From WTJX01 sp045106295 (lineage in GTDB: Bacteria; Bacteroidota; Bacteroidia; Cytophagales; JAAEPT01): a stretch of 6,042 bases of DNA. Shown in pieces: positions 5,959 to 6,042 of the stretch. Within the stretch, counting starts at the first letter, position 1. Each line of letters opens with the position of its first letter. The translations under genes were made by a program, and so were the position numbers. The stretch covers positions 1-6,042 of the forward strand of contig JBGCEI010000030.1 in NCBI GenBank assembly GCA_045106295.1, in the 5' to 3' direction. Under the pieces are notes generated by a model. The model was not told where the DNA came from and did no database searches. It saw only the letters and a program-made list of their open reading frames with translations.

Positions 5959-6042
5959 TTAAAAACGTCTTACTGCACGAACAGAACATACGTTAGTTCC
6001 TAGACCACCGCTTTTAGGCCCAGAACTATTACTAAAAATCAC
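5959..6042 (-). CDS. C-terminal end of an unidentified protein, possibly DUF1566/FISUMP-like
   Basis: Only the last 27 codons and the TAA (5961-5959) are present; the gene starts beyond the right edge. The fragment reads VIFSNSSGPKSGGLGTNVC and ends SVRAVRRF-stop. A tail of the form VRAVR(x)F is common at the end of Bacteroidota surface or lipoproteins with DUF1566 or Fibrobacter-type paralogous (FISUMP) domains, so that is my guess. The evidence for a coding region is the open frame to the edge, a plausible family-like tail, and a strong terminator 22 bases after the stop. Function cannot be stated from this much sequence. Confidence 0.6.
   Translation of the reverse strand: MIFSNSSGPKSGGLGTNVCSVRAVRRF

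Overview
The window reads as a piece of an ordinary AT-rich Bacteroidota chromosome. Three things support this. Genes start without Shine-Dalgarno sites. At least one start region carries a TTG-N20-TAnnTTTG-like promoter of the Bacteroidota type. The protein versions also fit, for example KHGN-H in TrpD and a stand-alone FMN glutamate-synthase-like protein with N-terminal membrane segments. A member of Cytophagales or a neighbouring class is plausible, but I cannot place it further by eye.

Layout, left to right. The N-terminal half of a membrane-anchored FMN-binding glutamate synthase family protein runs off the left edge (1-752, minus). Upstream of it, on the same strand, are an RsuA/RluE-type 23S rRNA pseudouridine synthase (823-1392), then hflC (1516-2454) and hflK (2454-3443). 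hflK and hflC overlap by one base (TAATG) and follow a recognisable promoter at 3467-3497. A small ArsC/Spx-like thioredoxin-fold protein (3566-3913, plus) diverges from hflK. It converges, with only 7 bases between stop codons, on a two-gene tryptophan unit: trpC (3921-4709) and trpD (4724-5731), both minus. Upstream of trpD is an AT-rich leader with internal inverted repeats (about 5740-5873), then a perfect 38-base palindromic terminator (5899-5936). The terminator closes an unidentified gene of which only the last 27 codons are present (5959-6042, minus).

How the genes work together. HflK and HflC form the membrane SPFH complex that normally holds and restrains the FtsH protease. TrpD and TrpC catalyse successive-but-one steps of tryptophan synthesis, phosphoribosyl transfer to anthranilate and indole-glycerol-phosphate formation. 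The other trp genes are not adjacent, so the pathway is split in this genome. The remaining genes are housekeeping or metabolic and show no common pathway.

I do not see a new defence, mobile or biosynthetic system here. The observations most worth a second look are the trpD leader with its mutually exclusive pairing options, the isolated trpDC pair with no room for a terminator downstream, and the repeated operator-like motif between hflKC and the Spx-like gene.
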